Shown: positions 32,925 to 44,460, counted from the first letter of the stretch. The stretch is 64,000 nucleotides of DNA from Glossina fuscipes (GCF_014805625.2 NW_024003300.1:88178-152177); one strand, 5' to 3'. The notes: generated from the letters alone by a model not told the origin. Numbers and translations: made by a program.

Positions 32925-33743
32925 TTATGGTTTTGCTGTAAAGTGCCGTGTCGGCTTACGCCTAATATAAATAAATGTACATTGGATAATGAGCTTAGTA
33001 GTATTAATAAAGTAATATATCGATTCTGAAGCTGATTTTAGAATGTCCAAAGGGTTAGTCGTTCCAAATGCAATACTTCTAGCCAAGGAAAAGTTAAGGC
33101 AGTCGGAGAGAATGTGCTTTATAGTGAGAGTTTGTACACAACTGCAGATTGGGGAGGAAGACATCTTCAAGATCCATTGGTGCGTTGCAATTGTATGACC
33201 AAGGCGAATTCCCGAAAATGTTAGGATCTTGGTTTTCTCAACATTCGTTGGATATAAAGGTGGAGTTAATAGCGGGTTAATGGAAGAGTAGTGTTGATGA
33301 TGGTATTGTAAATTTCCTTCTGCAATTTTCTCTTTAACTTTTCTTCCAATGTATCTTTGAAGGTCCAACATTTCCATGACATCATCCATAATTAAAGGAG
33401 CAGAAGCAGCATACTTTGCCGCTCGATCAGCCTGCTCATTTCCCAATAAAACGATGTGACTTGGTACCCATAACATTTTAATTTTTCCGTCGGGTGTAGT
33501 AATTATATTCCTTAATTTGCTAATGGTGCAATGACGGTTTTGCGTTTGCTTTTATGGGTAAGGTTCGCAGCGTGAACAATAGCTCTGGCTTCGGTTGTGA
33601 ACGTTGAAGTACTTTCGTGAAATATGTGATTGAGAAGAACCTGTCCTGTAGCATCTATCACGGCACAAGCAGGAGGCAGGCCAAAAGATTATGAGCCGTC
33701 TGTGTATGAAAGAAAGTACTCTCAAATACTTGGGTTTTTTCAC
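32925..33743 (-). pseudogene. I-like LINE copy 1, RNase H and C-terminus
   Basis: The last part of ORF2 contains LWVPSHIVLLGNEQADRAAK, the end of an RNase H domain, then a segment with TFSGIRLGHTIATHQW and CSCVQTLTIKHILSDC, a Cys/His arrangement seen at the end of I-group ORF2 proteins. A frame change lies near 33480-33560. This part is absent from copy 2 within the window, so it is the only view of the family's RNase H here. Confidence 0.83.
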
Positions 33744-34843
33744 CTATTAGATTCCTGCATAGATAGTGAGATGTCAAAAGAGCATTCTTTCAAAATCCAG
33801 GGAGGTTTAACACCAAAAGAGCGTGAAATTTTTAAGGGAATGTTCAATTCCTTTGCGATGCACAAACAATGGTCAATTACAGATGGTGACTTTGAAATTT
33901 TCTTCGCAATAATAATCTTTTTCACGTCATCAGCGAGAATAGATTTGTTTGAATTAAGAAGCTTGGGGACTATTTTAGCTTTTAACTCATACAGTCTGTT
34001 TTCTAAAGTTGGGAGACCAGTTTCAATTATAATCTTATTTATGGGCGTCGTCCGAAAAGCATAAGAACTTGCACTGACGGCTTGGTGATAGACCGGTTTA
34101 AGGATGTTGATATTAGATTTGCAACTATTGCCATAAATTATCAAAGCATAGTCAATCTTGCTTAACACAAGCATTTTGGTAAGATAAGCAATAGTGTTAA
34201 TGTGCGGATGGCTTCTCCAAGCAACGTACTGTATGAAATTCAGCCTTGTTAAAAGAGAATTTTTTAACCGAATAGAGGGTGCTTTCCAACGATATTTGTT
34301 GGAAAAAGTGAGCCCGAGAACATGGAGCGTCTGCACATTTAGTACTGGTAAGTCATTAATATGCATCAGTAAGTTTCCTGCATCGCACATTTGTTTTGAT
34401 TTTTGTGTAGAAATTTTAGCCCCTGACGAGTTTGCCCATGTGGCTATCTCTCGTGCAATAGATTCGAGGATGTTGATAGCTTTCGTGTTTTCTTTTTCTT
34501 TTGTAAAAATGTATACATCGTCCGCGTAGAGACAATGTTCTACTCTTGGTACACGGCAAAGAATTTTGCTAATTTCGTTGAAAGCGATTTGGAAAAGTGT
34601 GACAGAGAGAGGAGATCCTTGCGGAATGCCATTCTTTAGCGGAAAGGAATCAGAAAGATGATAGTTGATTCTAACTTTAAACCGCCGATGCGACATGAAT
34701 GATTTGATGCAGTTTAAGAATTTGGGTCCAACATTCCATGATTCCATGATGATAACATGAAGACTAACTCTGTCAAATGTTGGATAGAGGAATAGAAAGA
34801 TGAGCAGCCGTGCGAATCGCCTTAGACATAATAGCAGCATCAT
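33740..34843 (-). pseudogene. I-like LINE copy 1, RT (front deleted)
   Basis: From 34780 downwards this is RT from the palm onwards: SWNVGPKFLN, NGIPQGSPLSVTLFQI, LYADDVYIFTKEK. The region before (residues before TFDRVSLHV) comes from far upstream of ORF2 (SKAIRTAAHL in copy 2). About 920 bases present in copy 2 (about 57310-58235) are missing, with a few shared bases (CCAACA-like) at the join near 34780. RT fingers and the first catalytic motif are therefore lost. Confidence 0.83.
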
Positions 34844-35118
34844 GGTTGCAGTTTCCGTTAAATGGCTTTGAATTCAAAAATGACTCCACCTGTTTCGAGT
34901 AAATGATTCAATCCGCTTTATCTAGGAGGAATTTGGCCTGTTTTGCTGGAGTAGCAGAGGACGTTGAAAGTTTAAGATGGATTATGATTGGAAAGTGATC
35001 ACTATTGTGTAGATCATCAGAAATAGACCAGGACACCAAAGGAAGAAGTGATGGAGAGCAACATGTTAAATCAATATGTGAAAAAGTATGATGAGTTGAG
35101 AAGTGCGTCGGTTTTCCA

Positions 35119-35640
35119 TCATTTAAAACGCAAAGGTTGTTTTAAAAAAAGGCCTTTTCTAAAACAGTACCGCGAGTGTTGTTCACTGTTGAGCCCCAGA
35201 TGATATTCTAGCTGTTGAAATCGCCGCATATAATTAATGGGGAGGGAAAGTACGGAGAATAAATTGTAGAGTTCTTGCTGAGAAAACGATTGCGAAGGTG
35301 GAATATAGAGCGAACGCACTGTAAATTTTATGTTTAACATTATTTTTATGGCTACGGCTTGTATATTTGAGCTTAAATACATGCGTTTGTGAGGTATACT
35401 TGATTTTATAAAAACACCAACTTCTTGTTTGGAATATAAATTTTGATTAGCATTCGTGAAGTATTCAGTATATGATTTAGGTGGAATAAGACTAAAAGAG
35501 GGTGTACAATGAGTCTCTTGAAGCGATATAAAGGTTGAACTGAGATCACTTACGAGTGTACGGAGTTCATCAAAATTATTAAGAAGTCCCTTAATGTTCC
35601 ATTGTAGAATTTTAAAAACTTTATTTAATTGTAGTGACAT
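35119..35640 (-). pseudogene. I-like LINE copy 1, ORF2 endonuclease
   Basis: The frame starts MSLQLNKVFKILQWNIKG, with the N-I-KG motif typical of APE-type endonuclease starts, then SLQETHC (catalytic Glu) and the SLYIPPSQSF segment. A frame change occurs where copy 2 has LIICGDFNSWN, so the GDFN motif is out of frame here. The ATG overlaps the end of ORF1. In copy 2 the corresponding start is lost and W of WNIKG is a stop. Confidence 0.82.
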
Positions 35641-35655
35641 GGAGTGGAAAGTAAG

Positions 35656-36378
35656 TTAAGTTGACATGTCAGCGTCTCCGTCGAAAATGTCACTATAAAA
35701 ATTTTGCGTGAATAATTTGTTCTTACCAGCAGAATAATCTGTACTTAGGTGTCTGCGTATATTTGAACCGCCACGAGTGGGCACACGTGAATAATTTGAA
35801 ATTGAAGGTCGATTGAGGGATGAAAGATTGGATTCATTACAGCTTGTAATTCGTTGAGTAGAGTTTAGAACTGATGATTCTGGGGGATTTAGATTATTAG
35901 ATTTTGGCATATGTGTTGTTTTAATTTTTTCAATATTTGCTGTTGTTTTGATTTTTTCAATATTATCTTTGGCGGGCAATGGAACTGGTTTGGCAATGTA
36001 ATTTTTTGTTGTTTGTAGAACAGGTTTTTCGTTGGAAGGAGTTGGAGTTAAAGGCTTATTAGGCACTGTTTGCGAGGCGACAGCAGCGTAGTTATTGCTT
36101 TTGCTAATTCTTTGGCTTCCAGATGGATTAATTTCCCGGTATTTGCGTCGCGCTTCACCCATGCTACAGTAATTTTCTGTTTTGATTTTTAGAATTTCAC
36201 GCATTTGTATAAAACGTGGGCATTGTTTGTCTAACGCCGAGTGTTGATCGTTGCAATTTAAGCAGAAACTACGCGTACAGTTTTCAGGATGTGGAGGAAG
36301 ACCACAGTCAGCACAGAATGGAGGACTGGTGCATCTTTTTCCCGTATGGCCCAGGCGTTGGCAGTTTTTACACATCAT
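35656..36378 (-). pseudogene. I-like LINE copy 1, ORF1 C-terminal part with CCHC knuckles
   Basis: Zinc knuckles are at the start: CKNCQRLGHTGKRC, CADCGLPPHPENC and CLNCNDQHSALDKQC. A long Ser/Asn/Pro-rich tail follows and ends ADMST. In copy 2 a stop codon sits just after the knuckles (TAA where this copy has GAA), so this copy shows the ancestral open reading. The knuckles are expected to bind the element RNA. The frame overlaps the start of ORF2. Confidence 0.82.
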
Positions 36379-36425
36379 GGGATTTGGAATGTAGAGTTCT
36401 ACTTTACATTTGTACCAAGCTACAT

Positions 36426-36748
36426 TGTAGTATTATCGATTTGTCGCACTCTACCGTAATTTAGAAGTTATTGCTAAGTTTACATTTTACACCTAAGCTA
36501 GTTAAGATAGTGTAATTCTAGTAATAAGCTATTAATATAATATTATATGCTTACGTTATTATTCTAACCGATAACCTACTTTAGTTATATTGCTTAAGTT
36601 AGCATTAAGTTATTTCCTATATAAGATACTGACCATACATTAGATACATCATAATATAAGCAAGTATTTTAAACGAAAGTGCAAAATAAAGAATCTAAAA
36701 TAATCTAATAAACCAAAGAACATTCAATTTCTAAGTGGTGTCACTATA
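36426..36748 (+). repeat. 323-bp solo LTR inside the LINE ORF1, with ACAT target duplication
   Basis: Relative to LINE copy 2, 323 bases are inserted in ORF1. The insert starts TGTAGTATTATCG and ends GTCACTATA, with ACAT on both sides (36422-36425 and 36749-36752). The ends TGTAGT/ACTATA are inverted repeats with one mismatch. AATAAAGAATC near 36685 supplies a polyadenylation signal in the plus orientation. TGTAGTAT recalls the start of 412/mdg1-type LTRs, an association from memory. Confidence 0.87.
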
Positions 36749-37097
36749 ACATCAACCGTTGCCGGTAGCCGATAGCGGTCAAAAGTCAAAAAAATTCTTC
36801 CTGTAGGAGAGAGGGTTTTTCCATCGTCATTTCATTTGGTGAATTTGTAGACTTCAGTCACTCCTTGACTGCCCATTTCACGAACAATTTCATCTTCCGG
36901 CACATGCTTTAAGCATGGGGCATAAACTACGCCTTTAACCGAGTTGAGTTTGTCATGCAGTTTAGCGGATATAGCACATAAATTAGCTAATGATTTCGAT
37001 TTTATGAGATTTTCGGTTGCGTGCGGGTTCCCAGCCAGGACAAGTAAATTTCCATCGCGTAAAATCGATATAGGGTCTATATGCGTTGTAATGCAAT

Positions 37098-37286
37098 CTA
37101 GTGCTTTTTAATAGCGAAAGGGCTGAATTGTGAAATTGTTATGGAGGGATCAGTTGGAGAAATCACAACATATTTTTTGTCGATAGGAACGATGCTACTA
37201 GTTGGCAACACCGGAAATTCGAAATTTTTAATTTTTTTTCTTTGAGGGGATACGTCTGCTAATAGCTGAAATCTTTTTGAGTTCAT
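37098..37286 (-). pseudogene. I-like LINE copy 1, ORF1 N-terminus
   Basis: This piece starts MNSKRFQLLADVSPQRKK and parallels the ORF1 start of copy 2 (NRFHLFSDTSPQRKKSK). Both continue into IDKKYVVISPTD-type sequence and ISQ-SPFAIKK. The frame then shifts near 37100, and homology to copy 2 continues out of frame to about 36770, where the solo LTR begins. Confidence 0.75.
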
Positions 37287-37731
37287 ATCAGGCGGCCTTG
37301 GGGCGATTATGCCTTATGGTTGTCTCTTATTTAATAAATTGGGAAATAACCACTCACTTGAAAAGGTTTGGGAACTGCTGAGTATAATGACAACTATTTT
37401 CAATATTTTATTTTTCTTGTATGTTTTTGGTTTTTTTGATTTTTTTATTATATTTCCAGAAAAAGAAAGCAAATATCGTATCTGCAACAATCAGTTTTTG
37501 CAAAAGCACAAATAACACACGAGTTAAACACACAAAAACACCGAAAACAATTAAAAAACCGCAGACGAAAAGCAAAACACGCACCAGTCAGAACACAAGT
37601 CGATAACATGTGCGACAAAAAAAAAATAATTTTTCGAATTTACTTTAAAACAATTCCATCTGGACAACTATCTGACATGAGTTATAGTTTTGCACTCATT
37701 TATCGCATTAAAATAAAAATAAAGCCAATTA

Positions 37732-37835
37732 TTTTTATACCCATCACCGAAGGATGGGGTATATTTTAACTTTATCAAAACATTTGCAAGGAAGCTTCAC
37801 GGACCCCATAAAGTATTGAAGTTAAATAAATGGAG
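37732..37835 (-). repeat. Dispersed repeat X, copy 3 (3' end only)
   Basis: On the minus strand it contains ATACTTTATGGGGTC, then GATAAAGTTAAAATATACC and the end GGTGATGGGTATAAAAAT. The final 30 bases form a hairpin (ATACCC-ATC / GGATGGGGTAT). The same order occurs at the right ends of copies 1 and 2. Confidence 0.65.
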
Positions 37836-38476
37836 ATGTTTTCATTTGATTTTATTATCCTTTATTTAACGTACTAATAAATTTAAAAATGCTCATTTTT
37901 ATTAGGCTGGAACTTAAAAATTAGCATTTATGATCGATGCCAAACATGACCTGTATAAAAAGGATTAATTAACATCGTGGAAAATCTATGGGTTGACCAA
38001 CAATCCAAAGTCAGTATTTCGAATAAGTTAATGAAACCGGAGAGAATGTTTACTGTAAGGTGAAATGGGAGTCCGGAGAGTTGTTTACAACGAGTTGAAA
38101 TAACAGTCGTTGTTAATGAAATTCTATATTTAGTGCTATGTTAATTAGAGTGGTACTAAACTTTACAGAGCTCGTTAGTGTGATCCTTAACTCATCGTCC
38201 TTTAGAAACGATTGTCCTCAATCATAAAAGCTATGAGATACCATTGGACTTAAATGGGCTTTTAGGAACTTTTCTTTCAACCATTTTTTAGTTATCAGTT
38301 TAAGTTGTCCTATTATTGGGCTATTTACTATTGTTTCGACGTTATTTCCCCTACCTTTATGGACTCATATTGTTATTATTACTACAGCCCTGATTCTAAA
38401 CTTCCGAGTTGAGCATGGGTGAATAGAGGACTCCGTCTGTAACCATGATATTAGTCTGGTATTATTAATTTGAATT
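37836..38476. other. No gene recognised; probably the trailing end of the errantivirus-like element
   Basis: It would contain the env end and the 3' LTR of the adjacent minus-strand element, but I could not find a second copy to mark an LTR. Confidence 0.35.
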
Positions 38477-39612
38477 TCATCCAGCGTTTGCAGAGATACA
38501 AGTCGTTTGCCTTCCTTTTTTTTTGGACATTAAGTGAGGTATGGGAAGGTAGTTCTTTGTAAGTAAGCATTTCTCTAAATGCATAGGTCTTCCCATGTAA
38601 AGCGTAATGTTATGGAACTTTATTAAGAAGATTCCGTTAGTGAATTTTTGTTCCGTTCCCACATCAAGTGTACCAGTAAATCCATTTAATAAAATGACAC
38701 CGGGAAATATTTCGTCGATAATTGGAAAGTGATGGATACAACGTTACAAATTGGGTTTCTAATAGTTAACAAATTTGGGATACGACTAGAGTTTGTTATG
38801 TAAATAATGTCTTGCCTTTTACAAGCGAATAAATTTTGGTCTGCTTCACATTTATTTATTAGCTTGAATAATTCGTTTTTCAATCTTATAATAATATCCG
38901 ATTGAAGATCGGTTGATATATTATTATTCCATTTGTGGCTTTTAAAAGAATAGTTTCGTATACGTACTCGCTAGTCACAATTTTTCATTCGGACAGATTT
39001 AGTGCCTCTGTCAGTGTTTGAAATGGTATTTTCTCTCTATGTGTTGCTCTTATACAATTGTATTTCTTGTTCGGATAATAAACGTGAGCTTATAATTCCG
39101 GTCTTAGCACACTGAATGGTGTGGTTTATGTTTTCTAATTCTTCCTTGAGAATTTTTAACTGATGTTGAGTACTGGAGGTCACTCCTTCCTTATTTTCAT
39201 TACTAGATTTAAATTCTTTTAAATGATCTTAGTAATATTGCTGTATCTTCCCTCGTACAGTCTGTTAATCACGGTTTGTCGATTGTTCTTTTCTAATAGG
39301 TTGTTTATTTTTCTGGTATTGGCAGATCTTCGTGACCGGGATAACCGCCAACCAATTCCTATAAAGTTCAACGATCTTTTCCTTATCATTTTTCCAGGTT
39401 TCATATCAAATTTTCATATTTTCATGGATATAATAATGATCATCGTTATTGTTGCTAAATTTTTGATTTTTGTTTCGTTTTCGTCTAAGTTAATTGAGTG
39501 GATTAATTCGAAATTTTCTATCGATATGAAATTTTCTATCACTTGTGATTTGAAGAAATTCAGAATTTGTATATCAGCACTAGTTATCCCAATTAAGAAT
39601 CTGAATTTTTAA
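38477..39612 (-). pseudogene. env: Env fragment of the errantivirus-type remnant
   Basis: Three open pieces follow each other on the minus strand: 39404-39219, 38883-38686 and 38662-38477. The first has a basic RKRSLNFIG motif like the cleavage site and start of the transmembrane subunit in gypsy-group Env. The others carry Cys-containing segments (INKCEADQNLFACK, IRNPICNVV) and FTNGIFLIKFHNITLY, typical of the downstream ectodomain. The surface-subunit part is mostly absent and stops separate the pieces, so no envelope protein can be made. Identification rests on motif memory. Confidence 0.68.
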
Positions 39613-39639
39613 ATTTAATTTTTTATGAACAGTTTTTCC

Positions 39640-40570
39640 TGATTCTCTTATGAGAGTTGTTCCTTTATCTTCTTTAACTATTTCTTTATAATATCGGAAA
39701 GTCAATTTCGATTCTAGTCGTTTATTATGTATCTCGTAGATTACGTCCATGGTAGGTAGCGTTTCATTTCAGTTTTTCATTTTAGTTTTTGTTTTGTTTA
39801 GGTTATTTAAATCCTGACTGTTTTTCTTTCAATCTTTCGATATTTTATAGTCTTCGTTTTTCAAATTCTTTGGAGTTGGTATAGGGGATGCAGCCATGAA
39901 GAAGTTTTGTTAATTTTTTTGTGAAAAAGAATCAATAGCAAAGTTGTACTCATTTGCTGTTTGTTCCGTGTTTGTCTATTCGCATTGAGACACCTCATTA
40001 CTTCACACAAGGTGGAATGAATTCGTTCGGTTTGTCCATTCACCTCGTTCGCATATGACGGAGTGCGGTAAACTTTAACTTTAAGATCGTCTGCATGCAT
40101 AGACATAACGGAAACAGATTGGAAAGTCTTTTCGTTATCAATTACTATCATTTTAAGTATGCGAAAAGAAGACAGAATACCTCGTAGCGGGGTCTTAATG
40201 TGTTCATCGTCACGGAATTTGGTCAATTTCATTAAATTTGTCTATGGTGGTCACAACCAGATGTTTTCCTGTGGAAAAGAAATTGATATGTAAAGTGTGT
40301 CCCGTATGGGTTGGAATAGGTGTGGGTTCAATTTCTATACTGCTAGGACAACGGCCGTATTTGTTTTCTTTGCATGTTTTACAATTAGCAATTCTTTTTG
40401 ATTTTGGATGATATATTCAGGAAGAAATATTGCTGCAGATTCTGTAGGCAATTTTTTTAGCGTTTCTATGGACGTTATTCCTGACAAATTATTTCTGTTT
40501 ACTGTTCCTCTCTTTCTATGTCCTTCACCATAGTTTATGAGAATTGTGTGCGATAATCTCTAAAAAGTTG
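39640..40570 (-). pseudogene. pol: Integrase fragment of the errantivirus-type remnant
   Basis: The clearest part (39861-40232) contains LTKFRDDEHIKTPLRG, then MIVIDNEKTFQS and PSYANEVNGQTERIHSTL, the second and third acidic motifs of the DDE core. About 65 bases earlier lies the zone of the first motif, interrupted by a stop. A frame near 39700 (YKEIVKEDKGTTLIRES) is the usual integrase C-terminal end before Env. It cannot be functional. Confidence 0.8.
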
Positions 40571-41075
40571 TAGATAGAAATCTTGTATTACCCCCATAAT
40601 TAGTGAACACCGTTTATAATATTGTGATCAAGATATCTTATCATATCTTGCAGCAATTTTTGGATATGGATACCCTCTAGATTATATTGGCTGATCGTAT
40701 GTTGTCCGGATTTCGACTAGGGAATTTGATGCGAAGATCAAATAAGGTTGGACCGCTCTGAGGTAGTGCTCGGAGGTCATTATTTTGTTCCTCCGGCAAA
40801 TGTGAAGTGTGTAATTTAAAGTTATTGATTTAGCTTGAAATGCAAAAAACTGTAGTGTTTAAATCAGTCATGAACGTAAGATTTGTATGAATCATGGCAT
40901 TGAGTTCTCTCAATATAACGTTACCAATAATGCCTTTGAACGATTCCAAACTTGGTAAAATGAAGAATTTGATTTTTCAGTTGTTTACAAATAATTTCAC
41001 ATAAGCATGGTGCATTATTTTAATTTCGCCGCAGATGGAACTTGCCAAAACGGGCTTCTAATTTGCAATGAATTT

Positions 41076-41465
41076 TCATATGTGTTCACGTTGAACGTAA
41101 TTTTCCCTCTTATCAGCATAATGCATTGTTAGTGGCTTTGATACGTTGTTCCACTTTAGTGGTGTACTGTAGGATTCAAGGGCTATATCCATTTGCCCTA
41201 CTATTTGGTTTCTTATTACATTTAATATGCCGTTATATTTTGGGCAGCCTTTTAAATGATTATTAACTCCTAGTATCCTATTGACGCTTTCCTTCCACGA
41301 GCTAAATTCGGCTAGTTTCCCCCAAAATTCTCTTCTTCTCCGTTTGACTACGTCTTTCATTAATTTAAGTTCGTTTAGGTTGATATCCCATGAGGTATTG
41401 ATTGTTGGGTCAGTATCGCCGTCTTCCTGAACTACACGTCTTCTTTCATCCCATGTGACTACCAA
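41076..41465 (-). pseudogene. gag: Gag fragment of the errantivirus-type remnant
   Basis: This 129-codon open piece contains LKLMKDVVKRRRREFWGKL, a Trp-rich AEFSSWKESVNRIL motif and IRNQIVGQMDIALESYSTP followed by LTMHYADKREN. The pattern is that of the conserved core of gypsy-group Gag (family knowledge). It starts upstream of any visible ATG relation to an LTR; the true start may lie to the right. Confidence 0.75.
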
Positions 41466-41470
41466 AACGA

Positions 41471-42699
41471 ATTCTTTTATTTATTCTCGCAAGTTGGAGA
41501 AACTTAAAACGGACGATCTAGTGTTAAGGATTTGACTTGTACTTAGGAGAGATGGGCTGGTTATATTTTCAGTATTCATTTTGGTATAAACATTTGGGAT
41601 TACTTGCTAAGCTTGAACAAACTAAAAGTTTTCAAAATTTGCCCAGAATTTTACAATATTAATTTAATTTTTTTCCAGTTAACTTTTTATTATTTTTTAT
41701 ATTTTATCTTTTTTTATTCTTTTCATTAATTGACCTGCATTTTTTTTCTTTTATTTCAATTTTATTTCTATATTACCTTTATCCTTTTTTATATTTTCTT
41801 AAGTTTTTTTCTTTTACTTTTTGTTTTCTTTAGCTTTACTTTATTTTTTCTTTTGATTAAAAAATAATTTTTTATTCTATTTTTTTCTTCTTTCGCTTTA
41901 ACTTTGCGCTAATTTTTTTGTTTCTCATTTTAGTTAACCTCGATTTCTTATTTTTACTTTTCTTATTTCCCCTTATTTTTGCTTATTTTTGTTATGTAGC
42001 GAAATGTAAAATTTACTACTTGCGTTACTACTATGATTGTTACCATATTTAATGAGTTCATTGCACTTCGCATCAGATCATCCTTTTATTTTCCTTTCTT
42101 GTTTATTTGGTTTCAGTTGCTGCACTGTTTCACTTCACTACATCGGCTTTGTCGCTCCCTTTTGATGTCTTCTACTCGAGGACCTTCTCGCCTCTAGTGT
42201 CGATTGGAGGAGTCCGGAACTTACGATAGAGTTCTTTGTTATCAAAAGTTGTTATTTACAAGGATTATTAAAGCTTTTTTCTTTTTCTCCTTTTGTAATG
42301 ATTATACCATTTTTCGTTTCCTTCAATAATTTAATTTTTAAAGTTTCTCTGACATAATTGTTTTTTTTTTATTATTATTATTGTATTTAATCTACGAGTG
42401 CAAACTCGTAGATTAATTTGAAAATGACTTTTCAAAAAACATGACCACAACGCTCGCAAGTTTATATAACAAAAACTGTGAATACCTTTGCGTCGCTAAT
42501 AAAGTACCACAGAAACATCATATGAATTTACCGTTGTATTCTGAAAGTAGAAAAAATCTGCTGGTTATTGGAGTACGAAAAAAAATTTTTTTTTTACTTT
42601 TTAGGATCACGATGATCGGTATAAATGGTTCCGTTACGTCCACATATAATTGTCTTATCTAAATAAGCGCTACTTATATATATATGTTATTATAATCAA
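41471..42699. other. No gene recognised; T-rich tract 41640-41990
   Basis: A long T-rich stretch dominates. At 42130-42240 a more complex segment may be leader or LTR of the minus-strand element (CGATTGGAGGAGTCCGG), but no primer-binding site could be assigned. The inverted CTACGAGTGCAAACTCGTAG lies near 42393-42412. Confidence 0.4.
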
Positions 42700-43420
42700 T
42701 TTCGTGAGCAATCCGTACCGCGATCTAGAGGATCTATTGTACTCGTGCGTATCCCTAGCCCTCTGGTTTTGTGATTCTTATGAATTCTGCCACCTTCTTT
42801 GGATTGGAGCAACTTGCCGTGTCCGGCGTTATGCCCACCAAGCACAAGATGTCCAATTCTGAAGATCGCCCCACATTCACATAGAATATGATGGGGCGTC
42901 TCACTCGTCCCTTATCAAAATCTGCATGAATCGATATCGGACATACTCATATTTTTCAGGTCCTCTCTGAGGAAATTATAACCCGTGTAGTAGTCTGTGA
43001 CAATGCGTAAGACGGTTCTTCCTAGTTGCAGTAGTGCCATGCTAGAAGATTTTATGAATACTTTTGTCTGCCGTGGCTCTGCACGTTACTTCCACTGGCA
43101 ATCCGATTTTATGCCCATTGCGTTGCTAGTCTCTTAATTTGGCTTCCTGCTACGCCAGAAAGGATGAGGACCTATCACTGTCTCGCAGTCTCCTCTGTTG
43201 ACTAAACAGCTAGCCTTTTCGTTGCCTTCAACACTCGAATGGACAGGCATTCATAATAAAAGCATTCTATTGCGCCTGCCTAGCTCTTTCAGCGTTTCAA
43301 AGCACTTCAACAGAAGCCTAAGTAATATTATTCGTCCCCTTTAGGAACTTCAAATCGGCTTGATTGTGAGAATAAGTGAATAATCAGCTCTCTTTTGTAC
43401 AGCCTTCTCAAGCATTCAGA
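42700..43420 (-). pseudogene. C-terminal end of a degraded LINE ORF2
   Basis: On the minus strand, LGRTVLRIVTDYYTGYNFL leads to SDIDSCRF, two stops and ETPHHILCECGAI, the pattern of the Cys/His tail that follows RNase H in R1/I/Outcast-like LINEs. Sequence upstream to 43420 has the loose appearance of an RNase H region with several stops. It differs from both LINE families described above, so it is a third LINE lineage. Confidence 0.65.
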
Positions 43421-44239
43421 GAGACATGCGGCGATTGCAGAGTTTTGGTTAGAATACGGTAAATAAAAATATTGGTAGCGTCCGTTTGGTGTTAAAAAAG
43501 CGGTTTAAGGTCATGGTTCGATTTTGTGGAATGTCGTATAAGGGGGAATGTGGTATAAGGGTTGGAAAAATATTATGCTCGTCTTAGTCTATCGATAGCC
43601 GGGATTATACGGTTAATCTGAAGGCAAGAGGGACTACGTCGCGTAAATCAAGGCTAAAGGCTTTAAAGTCTAACTTTCAGCTCCATGGGGGCCAGGTACC
43701 CCCTCACTATGTGACGAATACCTGCGGGTAGAGGAGACAGCTTTTGTGTACTGCAAATTAGTGATTGCCAAGATTCTTCCGGGGGCAGCTTCCACATTTA
43801 CAGCCATGTTCAACACTCCCCAGAGTGAGTTTATTGATGCATACGCAATAAGCATATCCTGTTTCTCCAGTAGTGTAGTTTAAGCCCTTAGCTTATAGGG
43901 ACTGTTGTTTTGGATTAGGAATTCTTTATTAACTAATGGTATTTTAAGTTGTATAGTTTCCTAAGTTTATCTTTGATTTGGTTCTGACCAATATTTTTAT
44001 GAACTCACTCTTTCTTACCGTTGTATTGATGGATTCAGAAAAATCTTCTTGGTAGTTTGCCAGTAGATGTGCTTCGCGGAGACTAATTTCAGGTTTTATA
44101 TCTAATAAGAATGCCAAGTCCAGTTTGGTTACTTTTCTGGTGTTTATAAGATGTAATGTGGCAATATTGATATTGTAAAAATATCAGAAGATATGTTGGA
44201 TGCCTTGTTTAATTTTTTATTCCCGAATTCTGTAGCACC
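43421..44239. other. No firm gene
   Basis: A 61-codon minus-strand frame at 43670-43855 has a non-random look (MLIAYASINSLWGVLNMAV) but no recognisable motif. It could belong to the LINE remnant to its left. Confidence 0.3.
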
Positions 44240-44460
44240 AGTAGGGAATTTGAGTGGGTTTCTTTTCCCTGATCTACTGTCATTTCTATTGTAGATTCGT
44301 TGATTTCTATTACGATATTGTAATTTTGGTATCTTTGTTGGTTTTCATTATAATTGTTGTTGTTATTTTTATTATTATTGTAACTGTCGGTAGAATTTCT
44401 ATTGGAATTGTAATTAATCTGTTAGTTGCTTTCAGTTTCGCCAGCGACTTCTACAGGTAA
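44240..44460 (-). pseudogene. gag: Asn-rich Gag end of a 17.6-like gypsy
   Basis: On the minus strand the sequence encodes NSYNNNKNNNNNY-like Asn-rich protein ending in QRYQNYNIVIEIN. The Asn-rich C-terminal Gag is shared with the decayed gypsy at 23.1 kb and the one at 60.9 kb. Nothing else of this element was seen nearby, so it is a scrap, possibly cut by the mariner to its right. Confidence 0.5.

Larger units (their letters stand above)
32925..37615 (-). mobile_element. I-like LINE, copy 1, deleted and interrupted
   Basis: On the minus strand the order is 5' UTR (about 37615-37290), ORF1 with three CCHC knuckles, then ORF2 with endonuclease, RT, RNase H and a C-terminal Cys-rich part. ORF1 with CCHC knuckles plus an RNase H behind RT is the make-up of the I group. 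Comparison with copy 2 at 54.7 kb reveals a 323-bp solo LTR inside ORF1 and a loss of about 0.9 kb from the RT front. Frameshifts are also present, so the copy is dead. Confidence 0.87.
38477..41470 (-). mobile_element. Env-bearing gypsy (errantivirus-type) remnant without RT
   Basis: Minus-strand order: Gag (41465-41076), a stretch matching the zone between protease and RT (about 41040-40700), integrase (about 40570-39640) and Env (39610-38477). RT and RNase H are missing between 40.7 and 40.57 kb. The presence of Env places it with the insect endogenous retroviruses. Every part is broken by stops or shifts. LTRs were not identified. Confidence 0.78.

Noticed and set aside
44336..44380. Ile/Val-rich frames as membrane proteins (also near 23.1 and 60.9 kb)
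   Set aside because: They are antisense to Asn-rich Gag tracts; the AAT/AAC codons reversed give Ile and Val.
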